Source of the DNA: Armatimonadota bacterium
GTDB taxonomy: Bacteria; Armatimonadota; Hebobacteria; CAIYQO01
Direction of reading: 5' to 3'
NCBI GenBank assembly: GCA_029553475.1
Contig: JAKPKV010000138.1
Coordinates: 1-64,000, forward strand
DNA length: 64,000 nt
Shown: positions 18,524 through 28,600 of the stretch, piece by piece
Layout of the letters: the number at the start of each line of letters is the position of its first letter
How positions within the stretch are numbered: the stretch's first letter is position 1
Program-made: the position numbers and the translations under genes
Notes under the pieces: generated by a model
Seen by the model: only the letters and a program-made list of their open reading frames with translations
What the model was told of the DNA's origin: nothing
The model's database searches: none

Positions 18524-19354
18524 ATGTTCTATTCGGATTCCGTGCGCGCGGCGGGCGAGACCGCGGCGAAAAAAGTGGCGTATCTGCGGCAGAGCCCGCT
18601 GGGGTATTTGGTGGCGGCGATGCTGGCGGGGGCGTACGTGGGGGTGGGCGCCTTCCTGGCGTTCATGGTGGGCGGCGAGGCGTCCACGGTGCTCGCGGAC
18701 GGCACGCGCGTGGGGCTGCCCTGGCAGAAGGCGATCATGGGCGCCTCCTTCGTGGTCGCCCTGTCGCTGGTGGTCTTCGCCGGCTCCGAGCTCTTCACCG
18801 GCAACAACATGGTGATGGCCATCGGCTGGCGGATGCGGAAGAACTCCTTCGGCCAGCTCCTCGCCATCTGGTGCTACTCCTGGTTCGGCAACCTGCTGGG
18901 CTGCCTGGTGCTGGCGCTGCTGCTGGTGACGGCCGGCACGCTCAACAGCGATCCCCAGTTCTGGCTGGTGCAGAAGATCGCCTACGCGAAGACCACGGCG
19001 CCCGTGCTGCCGCTCCTGGTGAAAGGCATCCTCTGCAACTGGCTCGTCTGCCTGGGCGTGTGGTGCACCTACCGCATGAAGTCCGAAGCGGGCAAGCTCA
19101 TCATGATCTTCTGGTGCCTGTATGCCTTCGTCGCCTGCGGGTTCGAGCACTCGGTGGCGAATATGACCCTCCTGTCCGTCGCCTTCCTCCAGCCCGGCAG
19201 CATCATCACCCTTGCCGGCGCCGGCTATAACCTGCTCTGGTCCTCGCTGGGCAACGCCATCGGCGGCGCCTTGTTCGTCGGCCTCGCGTATTGGGCCGCG
19301 TCTACGGACATCACCACCGAGGCGGCGGCGGCGAAAATGCCCGCCAACGTCTAG
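18524..19354 (+). CDS. Formate/nitrite transporter family channel
   Basis: Pentameric anion channel of the FocA/NirC family carrying formate, nitrite or hydrosulfide. From the ATG at 18524 (GGAG at 18514-18517) it has 276 residues and six membrane spans. Signatures: GAYVGVGAFLAF (36-47), GSELFTGNNM (87-96), KGILCNWLVC (167-176) and GFEHSVANM with the conserved pore H209. The substrate cannot be read from sequence alone, and neighbours (engB, polX) give no hint. The 157-nt leader is structured. Confidence 0.92.
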   Translation: MFYSDSVRAAGETAAKKVAYLRQSPLGYLVAAMLAGAYVGVGAFLAFMVGGEASTVLADGTRVGLPWQKAIMGASFVVALSLVVFAGSELFTGNNMVMAIGWRMRKNSFGQLLAIWCYSWFGNLLGCLVLALLLVTAGTLNSDPQFWLVQKIAYAKTTAPVLPLLVKGILCNWLVCLGVWCTYRMKSEAGKLIMIFWCLYAFVACGFEHSVANMTLLSVAFLQPGSIITLAGAGYNLLWSSLGNAIGGALFVGLAYWAASTDITTEAAAAKMPANV

Positions 19355-19418
19355 CGGACGCGCCGCGCGCCGCGCATAGCCGCTCCCCGCGCGGGAATAC
19401 CAACCGGGGGAGAGGCCG

Positions 19419-21158
19419 ATGGCAACGAATTACGAAGTCGCCCGCATCTTCCTGGAGATGGCGGAGGCGCTGGAGCTGCAGGGGCAGGACCCGTACCGCA
19501 TCCGCGCGTATCAGCGCGCCGCGCGCACCATCCTCGCGCTGGAGGAGCCGCTGGCGGCGATACGCGCGCGCGGGGAGTTGATGGCGCTGCCGGGCATCGG
19601 CGCGCGCATGGCGGAAAAAATCGAGGAAATCCTCGCCACCGGCCATCTGCGCGCCCACGATGAGCTGGTGGAAGCGTTTCCCCCCGGCGTGATGGCGATC
19701 ATGCGCGTGCCGGGCGTCGGCCCGCGCACCGCCCAGCGCCTCTATCGCGAGCTGGGCATCGCCAGCGTGGAGGCGCTGGAGCAGGCGGCGCAGGACGGGC
19801 GCATCCGCCGGCTGCGCGGCTTCGGCGAAAAAACGGAGGCGAATATCCTGCGCGCCATTGAACGTGGCCGCCTGCTGCGCGCCCGCATCCCGCTGGCCCG
19901 CGCCTATCCCCTCGCCCAGCAGATTATCGCGCACCTGCGCACGGCGGCGCCCATACGCGAGATCGCGGCGGCGGGCAGCCTGCGCCGCATGAAGGAGGAT
20001 ATCGGCGACATTGATATCCTCGTCACCGCGGACCGGCCCGCCGAAGTGATGCAGGCGGCGACCAGGCTGCCTGGCGTCACGGAGGTGCTGCTCAGCGGCC
20101 CCACCAAAACCACCATTGTCACCGACATCGGCCTGCAGGTGGACGTGCGCGCCGTCGAGCCGGAGCATTTCGGCGCCGCGCTGCAATATTTCACCGGCTC
20201 CACGGCGCACAATATCAAGCTGCGCACCCTCGCCGTCCGCATGGGCTACAAGGTGAGCGAATACGGCATCTTTCGCGCCGATACCGGCGCGCGCGTGGGC
20301 GGCCGCCACGAGGAGGATATCTATCGCACGCTGGGCCTCCGCATGTATCCGCCGGAATTGCGCGAGGACCGGGGAGAAATCGAGCGGGGCCAGCGCGGGG
20401 AGATGCCCGACTTCGTGGAGGAAGCGGATATCCGCGGCGACCTGCACGTCCACTCCGACTGGAGCGACGGCCGCGCCGCCATCCGCGAGATGGCGCTCGC
20501 GGCGCGGGCACGGGGGTATGAGTACCTCGCCATCACCGACCACTCCATCGGCCGGGGCATCGCGCACGGCCTGAGCCCGGAGCGGCTGCGCCAGCAGATT
20601 CGCGCGGTGCGCCGGCTGAACGATGAGCTCCCCGGCATCACCGTGCTCATCGGCAGCGAGGTGGATATCCGGCGCGACGGCACGCTGGATTTTCCCAATG
20701 ACCTGCTGGCGGAGCTCGACCTGTGCATCGGCTCGGTGCATTCCGCGTTCGGATTGACCGAGGCGGAGCAGACGGAGCGGCTGCTCCGCGCCCTGCGCAA
20801 TCCGTACCTGGACATCATCGGCCATCCCCGCGGACGCCTCATCGGCGCGCGCGATCCCCTCCGCCTAGACATGCGGCGGGTGATGGAAGCCGCGCGCGAG
20901 GAGGGCGCCGCCATGGAGGTCAACGCCTGGCCGGAGCGGCTGGACCTGAATGACGCCGATGTCCTGCTCGCCCGGGAGATCGGGGTGCCGCTGGTCATCA
21001 ATACCGACGCCCACGCGCCGGAGCATTTTGCCCTCATCTTCTACGGCATCGCCACCGCGCGGCGCGGCTGGGCGGAACCGGAAGACGTGCTCAATACGCT
21101 GCCGCTGCGCGCGCTGCTGCCGCGGCTGCGGCGGCATCAGTGGCGGAAGGCGGCGTAA
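19419..21158 (+). CDS. polX: DNA polymerase/3'-5' exonuclease PolX
   Basis: Family X repair polymerase, 579 residues. The N-terminal 8-kDa-like and helix-hairpin-helix region has LPGIGARMAEKIEEIL (57-72) and VPGVGPRTAQRLY (97-109). The nucleotidyltransferase centre is GSLRR (186-190), D197 and D199 in IGDIDIL, and D242. The C-terminal PHP exonuclease begins DLHVHSDWSDG (341-351) and ends with NTDAHAPEHF. Gap filling in base-excision repair is the expected role, which fits the Mug glycosylase elsewhere in the window. Confidence 0.96.
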   Translation: MATNYEVARIFLEMAEALELQGQDPYRIRAYQRAARTILALEEPLAAIRARGELMALPGIGARMAEKIEEILATGHLRAHDELVEAFPPGVMAIMRVPGVGPRTAQRLYRELGIASVEALEQAAQDGRIRRLRGFGEKTEANILRAIERGRLLRARIPLARAYPLAQQIIAHLRTAAPIREIAAAGSLRRMKEDIGDIDILVTADRPAEVMQAATRLPGVTEVLLSGPTKTTIVTDIGLQVDVRAVEPEHFGAALQYFTGSTAHNIKLRTLAVRMGYKVSEYGIFRADTGARVGGRHEEDIYRTLGLRMYPPELREDRGEIERGQRGEMPDFVEEADIRGDLHVHSDWSDGRAAIREMALAARARGYEYLAITDHSIGRGIAHGLSPERLRQQIRAVRRLNDELPGITVLIGSEVDIRRDGTLDFPNDLLAELDLCIGSVHSAFGLTEAEQTERLLRALRNPYLDIIGHPRGRLIGARDPLRLDMRRVMEAAREEGAAMEVNAWPERLDLNDADVLLAREIGVPLVINTDAHAPEHFALIFYGIATARRGWAEPEDVLNTLPLRALLPRLRRHQWRKAA

Positions 21159-21193
21159 CCTCTCCAACCGCCGCGACGGCGCCGACGGGTTCG

Positions 21194-21222
21194 TTGCGTT
21201 TTCGCCGGATGTGTCGTACAAT
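21194..21222 (+). promoter_or_regulatory. Promoter of the LON-domain gene
   Basis: TTGCGT (21194-21199) and TACAAT (21217-21222) with a 17-nt spacer; GGAGGTG and the ATG follow 12-23 nt downstream. Confidence 0.65.
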
Positions 21223-21244
21223 GAGCGCGGCGCGGAGGTGTACC

Positions 21245-21934
21245 ATGTCTACCGAGCTCGAGGCGATTCCGCTCCTGACGCTGCCGGCGGTGCTCTTCCC
21301 CGGCACGTTCCTGCCGATAGCGCTGCATGAGCACGGCCAGCGCGCGCTGCTGAGCGCATGCACGGAATCGTCGCGCCGCCTCGGCGTGGTCTATGCCCAT
21401 CCTGACGCTGCCGGCGCGCCGTTGTCGCCCCCCAGCTCCGTCGGCTGCCTGGCGTCCGTCGCCTTCCTGCTGCATCAGAACGAGCAGCCCATGCACGCCA
21501 TCCTCTTTGGCGAACACCGGATCCGGTTGACCGAGATCAGCCAGCAGGCCCCCTACCCTCTCGGCTGTGCGGCGATGATGGATGAGCTCGACGGCGTGAA
21601 CGCGCAACAGCGCACGCGACAGGCGGGGCGCGTTTTTCAGCAGTACCTCTCCCTCATCCGCCAGCGGTATCAGGCGGACATCACCCATGTCCCGCTGCCC
21701 GATGATCCGACGGCGGCGTCCTACCTGCTGGCGTCCGCGCTCTACGTATCGGTGGAGACGAAGCAGCATTGGCTGGAATCCGCCACCGCCGCGCTGCGGC
21801 TGGAGGCCGAGCTCGCTTACTTGACCGACGAGTGCGAACGCCTCACCACCTTCCTCACCCTCACCCGCGGCCAGCGCCACGCCTACACCCTCCCCGATTA
21901 CGAGCACCTCGCCGGGATGATCTCGTTGAATTGA
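21245..21934 (+). CDS. LON N-terminal-domain (PUA-like) protein
   Basis: 229 residues from the ATG at 21245, with GGAGGTG just upstream. It begins IPLLTLPAVLFPGTFLPIAL, the signature of the substrate-binding domain of Lon protease, and continues through FGEHRIRLTEI. No AAA+ or protease domain follows, so this is a stand-alone LON-domain protein of the kind found in most phyla. Its role is unknown; a part in protein quality control is inferred from the domain. Confidence 0.85.
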   Translation: MSTELEAIPLLTLPAVLFPGTFLPIALHEHGQRALLSACTESSRRLGVVYAHPDAAGAPLSPPSSVGCLASVAFLLHQNEQPMHAILFGEHRIRLTEISQQAPYPLGCAAMMDELDGVNAQQRTRQAGRVFQQYLSLIRQRYQADITHVPLPDDPTAASYLLASALYVSVETKQHWLESATAALRLEAELAYLTDECERLTTFLTLTRGQRHAYTLPDYEHLAGMISLN

Positions 21935-22058
21935 CGCGCGCGCCCACCGGGGCCGCGGATTTTCAATCCGCACGCTTTCCCCGCACGCGCGTCCCCGCTC
22001 CCGCTCGCCCGTACTCCGGGCGAGCGCCAGTGTCGGCGACAGCAACGGGGTGCTTTTA

Positions 22059-22067
22059 TGGTATAAT
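22059..22067 (+). promoter_or_regulatory. Extended -10 promoter of secA
   Basis: TGGTATAAT (22059-22067) is a consensus extended -10 element, 49 nt before the secA start. No good -35 box is visible, as expected for this promoter class. Confidence 0.65.
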
Positions 22068-22115
22068 GCGCGAGACGCCCACCGGGGCGTGGAGGTATCT
22101 CCGGGAAGGATCACC

Positions 22116-25100
22116 GTGGCATTTCTGAACGCATTATTCGACAAAACGAAGCGGGAAGTCGCCCAGGCGCGCAAGACCGTTGACCGCATCAACGCCTTCC
22201 GTCCGCAGATCGCCGCGTTGAGCGACGCGGCGCTGCGGGCGAAAACGGACGAATTTCGCGCGCGCATCGCGCGGGAGCTGGAGCCGTGTGCCGCGCTGCC
22301 GAAGGAAGAGCGCACGCACGCCGAAGACGCCGCGCTGCGCCGCGTCCTCGACGCGCTACTGCCGGAAGCCTTCGCGGTGGTGCGCGAAGCCGCCTGGCGC
22401 GTGCTGGGCCGCCGGCAGTATCGCTTCTGGATTCGCAAGCCGGGCGTGGACGGCGGCGGCACGAGCGCGATGGACGAGTTGATCGTCGCCGAAGCGGACC
22501 GCGACGCCACGGAAGCGCGGCTGCGCCAGGATGGCCGCATCATCGAGAGCATCGAACGCTACATGGAGCCGTTCGACGTGCAGATGATCGGCGGCATCAT
22601 CCTCCACCGCGGCATGATCGCGGAGATGAAAACTGGTGAAGGGAAAACGCTGGTCGCCGCGGCGCCGCTCTACCTGAACGGCCTCGCCGGCCGCGGCGCA
22701 CACCTCGTCACCGTCAACGATTACCTGGTGCGCTACCAGGGCACGCTGATGGGACAGTTGTACCACTTCCTCGGCCTCAGCACGGCGGTGATTCAGGCTA
22801 GCCGCGGCGACGGAAAACTGCCCGCCTACCTCTTCACCCCCGGCTATGAGGAACCGGACGGCTATGCCGACCTGCGCCCGGTGACGCGCCACGAAGCCTA
22901 TCGCGCCGACATCCTCTACACCACGAATAACGAAGTCGGCTTCGACTACCTGCGCGACAACATCACCATGGACATGGAGAGCCTGTCCCAGCGCGAGCTG
23001 CACTACGCCATCGTGGACGAGGTGGACTCCATCCTGGTGGACGAGGCGCGCACGCCGCTCATCATCTCCGGTCCCGGCGCCAAGGCCAGCGACCTGTACG
23101 TGAAGGTGGACCGCGTCATGAAGACGCTGCGCGCCGAGCTCGACTACCTGGTGGATGAGAAGTCGAAGAACGCCTCGCTGACCGAGGACGGCATAGAGCG
23201 CGTGGAACACGCCCTCGGGCTGGACAACCTCGCCGACCCGGCGAACCTGGAAATCTTCCAGCACGTGCAGGCGTCGCTGAAGGCGAATGCCTGCTACCAT
23301 CGCGACCGCGACTACATCGTGCGCGAAGGCGAAGTCATCATCGTGGACGAATTCACCGGCCGGTTGATGTTCGGGCGCCGCTTCTCCGAAGGTCTGCACC
23401 AGGCGATTGAAGCCAAAGAAGGGGTGAAGATCGAGCGCGAGAGCCAGACGTGGGCGACGATCACCTTCCAGAACTTCTTCCGCCTGTACGCCAAACTCGC
23501 CGGCATGACCGGGACCGCGAAGACGGAAGAGCAAGAATTCATCAAGATCTACGCCCTGCCGGTGGCGGTCATCCCCACCCATCGCCCGGTGGCGCGCGCG
23601 GACCACGCCGACGTCGTGTACAAGACGGAAGAGGCGAAATTCCGCGGCATCATCGGCGAAATCCTGCGCTGCGAAAGCCGCCAGCAGCCGGTGCTGGTCG
23701 GCACGCGCTCCATCGAAGTGTCCGAGCGCATCAGCGAACGCCTGAAAGCCGACCTGCTGCAGGCCTTCGCGCTGGCGTCCATCCTCTACCGCCACCTGCG
23801 CGAGATGCGCGCGCCCAACGAGCGCCAGCGGGCGGAGTTCGCCGCGCTGCTGACGCTGCGCGCCGGCGACGTGCGCCGCGAGCGCGAGCACCTCGCCATC
23901 GCGCTGGAGAAGAAACAGCTCGCGACCAGCGTGAAGTCATTCCGCCTGGTACAGCCGGAGGAAATCCGCCAGCTCGAGATGCGCCTGGAGCGCGCGGAAA
24001 CGCTGGAAGCGGATATCGCGGCGCTGCACGAGAAGATCAAGACCGGCGCGCCGCTCACCGACGCGGACGCCCGCCGGCTGGCGGAAGTGGTCTGTTTCCA
24101 GCGGCTGGAGGACGTGCGCGTCGAGCGCCTGGCCAAGCTGATGGAGCTCTGCGGCTTGCCGGCGAAAGCCGCCGACCCGGCAAACGTGACTGTGCTGGCC
24201 GACTTCATCGGCCTCACCACCGACCTCGACCGGCTGGGCGACCTCCTCGCCTGCGGCATTCCGCATCGGGTGTTGAACGCGAAGTACCATGAATCGGAAG
24301 CGCACATCATCGCCCAGGCCGGCCGCCCCGGCGCGGTGACTATCGCCACCAACATGGCGGGCCGCGGCGTGGACATCATGCTCGGCGGCAACCCGAATGA
24401 GCTGGTGGAGAGCATCCTCGGCGAGCGGGAGATCGCCTCGGAGGAGGCGACGGAGGAACAGCGGACGGCCGCCCTTGCCGAAGCCCGCGCCCGCTGCCGG
24501 CGCGACCGCGAGCTGGTGGTGTCGCGCGGCGGGCTGGCGATCGTCGGCACCGAGCGCCATGAAAGCCGCCGTATTGACAACCAGTTGCGCGGCCGCTCCG
24601 GCCGCCAGGGCGACCCCGGCTCTTCGCGCTTCTACGTGTCGCTGCAGGACGAGCTGATGCGCCTCTTCGGCCCGGAACGCTTCAACCTGCTGCACACCCA
24701 GTGGGAGGAGAGCGAGCAGATCGCCTCCGGCATGATCTCCGGGCTCATCGAGCGCGCGCAGCGGAAGGTGGAAGGGCATAACTTCGAAATCCGCCAGCAC
24801 GTGTTGAAATACGACGAGGTGATGAACCTGCAGCGCAAGGTCATCTACGAGCAGCGCCGCCGCGTGCTGGACGGCGATGATATGCGCGCCACCGTGCTGT
24901 CCGCGATTGACGCGACGGTGTCCCGCCACGTCGAGAAATACGCGGGGGAGGCGCCGCGCGATCAGTGGGACCTGCAGACGCTGGGCGCGGAGCTCTTGCA
25001 GATCAGCCCGGAGCTGCCGCTCTTCTTCGCGCCCGAAGAGATGCGCGGCGGCCCGTCCAGCCCGCTGCTGGATGCCATGTATCGCCGGCAAATCTGGGAG

Positions 25101-25613
25101 CATTATCTGCAGGGGCTGGGGCAGTATGCCATCAGCGCCGACCTGAAAGACGGCATCATGGCGCACCTGATGCAGGCGTATGAGCTGCGCGAAGCCGGAC
25201 TGGGCGACGAGACGATGCGCATGCTGGAGCGCCTGGTGATCATGCGCATCATTGACACCCGCTGGGTGGCGCACCTGGATGCCATGGATTTTCTGCGCGA
25301 CGGCATCGGCCTGCGCGGCTACGCCCAGCAGGACCCGCTCATCGCCTTCACCAACGAAGCCTACGAGATGTGGCGGCAGCTGGTGGACGTGGAAATCCCG
25401 GAGGATATCGCGCGGAGCGTGCTGCGGGTGCGGCTGGTGAGCGAAGAAGAAGAGCATCGTCGCTCCTCGCAAAACCGCCCGCTGGGCACGAACCGCAGCG
25501 ACGAAGGCCCGTCCGCCGGCGATCGCGTCGCCCACGTCCGCGTGGGCCGCAACGACCCCTGTCCCTGCGGCAGCGGCATGAAATACAAGATGTGCTGCGG
25601 CGGGAAACGGTAA
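22116..25613 (+). CDS. secA: Preprotein translocase ATPase SecA, with a large NBD2 insertion
   Basis: Motor of the Sec translocon. From a GTG at 22116 (GGAAGGA upstream) it has 1165 residues, far longer than the usual 830-950. Walker A is MKTGEGKT (171-178) and Walker B DEVD (301-304). NMAGRGVDI and GRSGRQGDPGSSRFY mark NBD2, and the zinc tail DPCPCGSGMKYKMCC (C1149, C1151, C1160, C1161) ends the protein. The excess length lies mainly between TRSIEVSERISERLK (530-544) and CGIPHRVLNAK (from 713), normally almost adjacent; this roughly 165-residue insert is charged and helical (QLEMRLERAETLEADIAAL). A smaller insert of about 20 residues precedes REAY-like TRHEAYRADILY. Residues for ATP hydrolysis appear intact. 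Confidence 0.96.
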   Translation: MAFLNALFDKTKREVAQARKTVDRINAFRPQIAALSDAALRAKTDEFRARIARELEPCAALPKEERTHAEDAALRRVLDALLPEAFAVVREAAWRVLGRRQYRFWIRKPGVDGGGTSAMDELIVAEADRDATEARLRQDGRIIESIERYMEPFDVQMIGGIILHRGMIAEMKTGEGKTLVAAAPLYLNGLAGRGAHLVTVNDYLVRYQGTLMGQLYHFLGLSTAVIQASRGDGKLPAYLFTPGYEEPDGYADLRPVTRHEAYRADILYTTNNEVGFDYLRDNITMDMESLSQRELHYAIVDEVDSILVDEARTPLIISGPGAKASDLYVKVDRVMKTLRAELDYLVDEKSKNASLTEDGIERVEHALGLDNLADPANLEIFQHVQASLKANACYHRDRDYIVREGEVIIVDEFTGRLMFGRRFSEGLHQAIEAKEGVKIERESQTWATITFQNFFRLYAKLAGMTGTAKTEEQEFIKIYALPVAVIPTHRPVARADHADVVYKTEEAKFRGIIGEILRCESRQQPVLVGTRSIEVSERISERLKADLLQAFALASILYRHLREMRAPNERQRAEFAALLTLRAGDVRREREHLAIALEKKQLATSVKSFRLVQPEEIRQLEMRLERAETLEADIAALHEKIKTGAPLTDADARRLAEVVCFQRLEDVRVERLAKLMELCGLPAKAADPANVTVLADFIGLTTDLDRLGDLLACGIPHRVLNAKYHESEAHIIAQAGRPGAVTIATNMAGRGVDIMLGGNPNELVESILGEREIASEEATEEQRTAALAEARARCRRDRELVVSRGGLAIVGTERHESRRIDNQLRGRSGRQGDPGSSRFYVSLQDELMRLFGPERFNLLHTQWEESEQIASGMISGLIERAQRKVEGHNFEIRQHVLKYDEVMNLQRKVIYEQRRRVLDGDDMRATVLSAIDATVSRHVEKYAGEAPRDQWDLQTLGAELLQISPELPLFFAPEEMRGGPSSPLLDAMYRRQIWEHYLQGLGQYAISADLKDGIMAHLMQAYELREAGLGDETMRMLERLVIMRIIDTRWVAHLDAMDFLRDGIGLRGYAQQDPLIAFTNEAYEMWRQLVDVEIPEDIARSVLRVRLVSEEEEHRRSSQNRPLGTNRSDEGPSAGDRVAHVRVGRNDPCPCGSGMKYKMCCGGKR

Positions 25614-25652
25614 ACCAGCGCGGCCGTGTCGCGGAGGGGAACGCGAGGCGCG

Positions 25653-28600
25653 CTACACCTCGACGGCCATCACGACCGCGCGCCCGGCGGGACATTCCGT
25701 CCGGAAGGGGCAGAACTCGCACTGGCGGCCCGGCGAGGGGGCGAAGGCGCCGTGCCGGATGCCCTCCCCCACCCCGCGCAGCAGCGTGCGCAGCGCCGCG
25801 GTGAACTCATCGGTGACGCGCCGCTGGTTGACCGCGCGCGCCGGGGTATCCTCGTCCAGATAGATCACCGCGACGTCCGCCACCGCGATGCGCATCGCCG
25901 CCCCGATGCCCAGCGCGTAGAGGCCCACCTGCCGCAAGTGCCGCGGTGAAGAGCGCCCGGTTTTATAGTCGAGAATCCACCACCCATCCTCATCGCGCGC
26001 GAGCACGTCAATGATGCCGGTGTAGAGCACGTCGCCTTCGCGCGCCAGGAAGCGCTGCTCGCGATGGCACTCCGACGCGCGGGTCAGGCGATGATACATC
26101 TCCAGCGCGGACAACCGCGACAGGCAGCGGTGCAGGCTGTGCTCCTCGGCGGGGGTGATGGCGCGCGCGCGCGCCGCTCCCAGCATGGGCAGCAGGGAAG
26201 GAAGCTGCCCGGCCAACGGCGCGTCGAACGCGGCGCGCTGCAGCACGGCGTGCAGCAGTGTGCCGAATTCCGTGCCGTCGGTCCGCTCCCGCTCGTCGTC
26301 GTCTCCCTCGTCCTCCGCTTCCAGCACCGGCGGCAGCGCGCCGCGCGTCGCGTGCGCGCGATGCAGCAGGTAGCGGAACCAGTATTGCCGCGGGCAGGCC
26401 GCGTAATCGAGCGCGCGATTGACGCCGATGCGCAGCGGCAGGTCGCGCCGCGCCGGCCGCAGCGGGGCGAAGCGCGCGATGACGGACGGGAAATCGTCCG
26501 GTCCCGCCGGGATGGGCAGCGCCAGGCCGGCGTGAAGCTGCGCCGCGCAGGCTTCCCATACCGAGGCCGCCGGCGCGTACGCGGCGGGCAGCGCCGCGAG
26601 CGCGTTCATCGCCTCTTCCGTCCACACGCGCACCGGATACGCCACGCCGTCAACCGTCAGCGCGCGGATATCCCCATCAGCCGTCACGCCGGCTTTCTCC
26701 AGCATCGCGGTCAACAGCCCCAGGTAGGTCGGCGGCATCACGTTCTTTTTCGTGAAGCCGGAACAGATGAGGTGCTCGCGGGCGCGGGTCATCGCGACGT
26801 AGAGGAGGCGCTCCGCCTCGCGCGCGTCCTCCGCGTCGAGGGTGTCCCGCATCGTCAGATAGCCCGCGGGGTCGCACATTTCGTCTTCGGGCGTGGGCAC
26901 CTGGCAGGCAATGCCGACGCCGGGCTGGTAGATCACGCGCTCGCGCTGGCGATGCGCGGTCGCCTTGCCCCAGCCGCCATCGGCGAGGAAGACCACCGGC
27001 GCCTCCAGCCCCTTCGCGGCGTGGATCGTCATCAGCCGCACGGTGCGGCTCTTCTCGGCGTCCAGCGGCGCCGACGCCTCACGCGGCGCGACATCCTGCA
27101 GGTGGGCCAGGTGACGGCGGAAATCCGCCAGGTCAAACAGCCCCGATTTCTGGAAGGCGGCGGCCACCTCGCGCAGCTTGCGCAGGTTGGCGCAGCGCTG
27201 TTCGCCATCATCGCCGGCGAGCAGGCAGATGGCATACCCGGTACGGTCGAGGATGAGGTCGAGCAGGTCCAGCGGCTGGCCGGCGGGCGCCATCGCCTGT
27301 AGCTCGCCGAGGAAGGCGCGGAACGCGAGCAGGCGCTCGCGGTCACGCGCCGCGAGGCGCGGGATGCGCTCCAGCCGCTCGATGGCTTCCCACAGGCGCC
27401 CGCACGCGCGCGGGAGCGCGGGACGCAGTTCACCATCCTCCGTCTCCTCCTCGTCGGCGAAGAAGGGGGCGGCATGGCTGAGCCAGTAGAGCGCGTCATC
27501 GCTGACGGCCACCAGCGGCGAGCGCAGCACCACCGTCAGTGAAAAATCGTCCAGCGGATTTTCCACGGCGCGCAGCAGGTGGATGATGTCCTGCACCTCG
27601 CGCGCCTGGTAAAAGCCCCGGCCGCTCACCACGTAGACGGGCACGCCGGCGGCGCGCAGCCGCCCGGCGTACAGCGGGATTTCCGCTGAGCTGCGGAAGA
27701 GGACGAGGATATCGCCGGCATGCGCATCCCGCCCGTCGTGCGTGTCGGCGTCCTCGACGCGCAGCGCCGGCTCGCCATACCGGCCGGTCACCTGCAGGAT
27801 GCGGCGGGCGATCCAATCCGCTTCCCGCGTGCGCAGCGTATCCGCGCCCTCGCCGCTCGCCGTCCAGAAGGCGATCTCCAAGGACGGTATGGCCTTGTCG
27901 GGAGCAGTCGTATCGGGTGACCGCAAGGGCTGAAAGGTGAATTCGTCATCCCGGCGTTCCGGGAAGACGGGCCATAGGGCGGCGAAAAGGCCGTTGATCG
28001 GCTGCAGCACGTCCGGGCGCGCACGATAATTCGTGCGCAGCGCCAGCCGCGCCTCGCCGTCGCCGGCCAGTCGCGCCTCGTAGTCGAGAAAGACGCGCAC
28101 GTCGCTGCCGATGAAGCGGTAGATGGACTGCTTCACGTCGCCCACCGCGAAAAGGCCGCCGCTCTCCCCGCACACCGCGGAAATGATGCTGAACTGGAGC
28201 GGATTGGTATCCTGGAACTCGTCCACCATCACGTGGGCGAAGCGCCCCCGGCAGCGCCGCGCGACGCCGGATTCCTCATCCAGCAGCAGCACGCGCGCGC
28301 GCAGCAGCAAGTCCTCGAAGTCGAGCAATCCCTCGGCGTCCTTCGCCGCGCGATAGGCGGCATCAAAGCGGCCGATCAGGTACGCCATCGCCAGCAGGTA
28401 GGGCCGCGCCACGCCATCCAGCCGGGCGCCCAGCCAGCGCCCGTAGGCGCCTTTCACCGCCTCGCGCAGCGCTTTGGCGACCCCGCCCGTCGGCCCGCCG
28501 GCGGGGGTGAGGCTTTTCGACAATGCTTCCGCGCGATAATAGTGATCCCAGAAGCGCTCCGGCTCCCAGGGTGGCGCCAGCAGCGGGAGCACTTCCGTCT

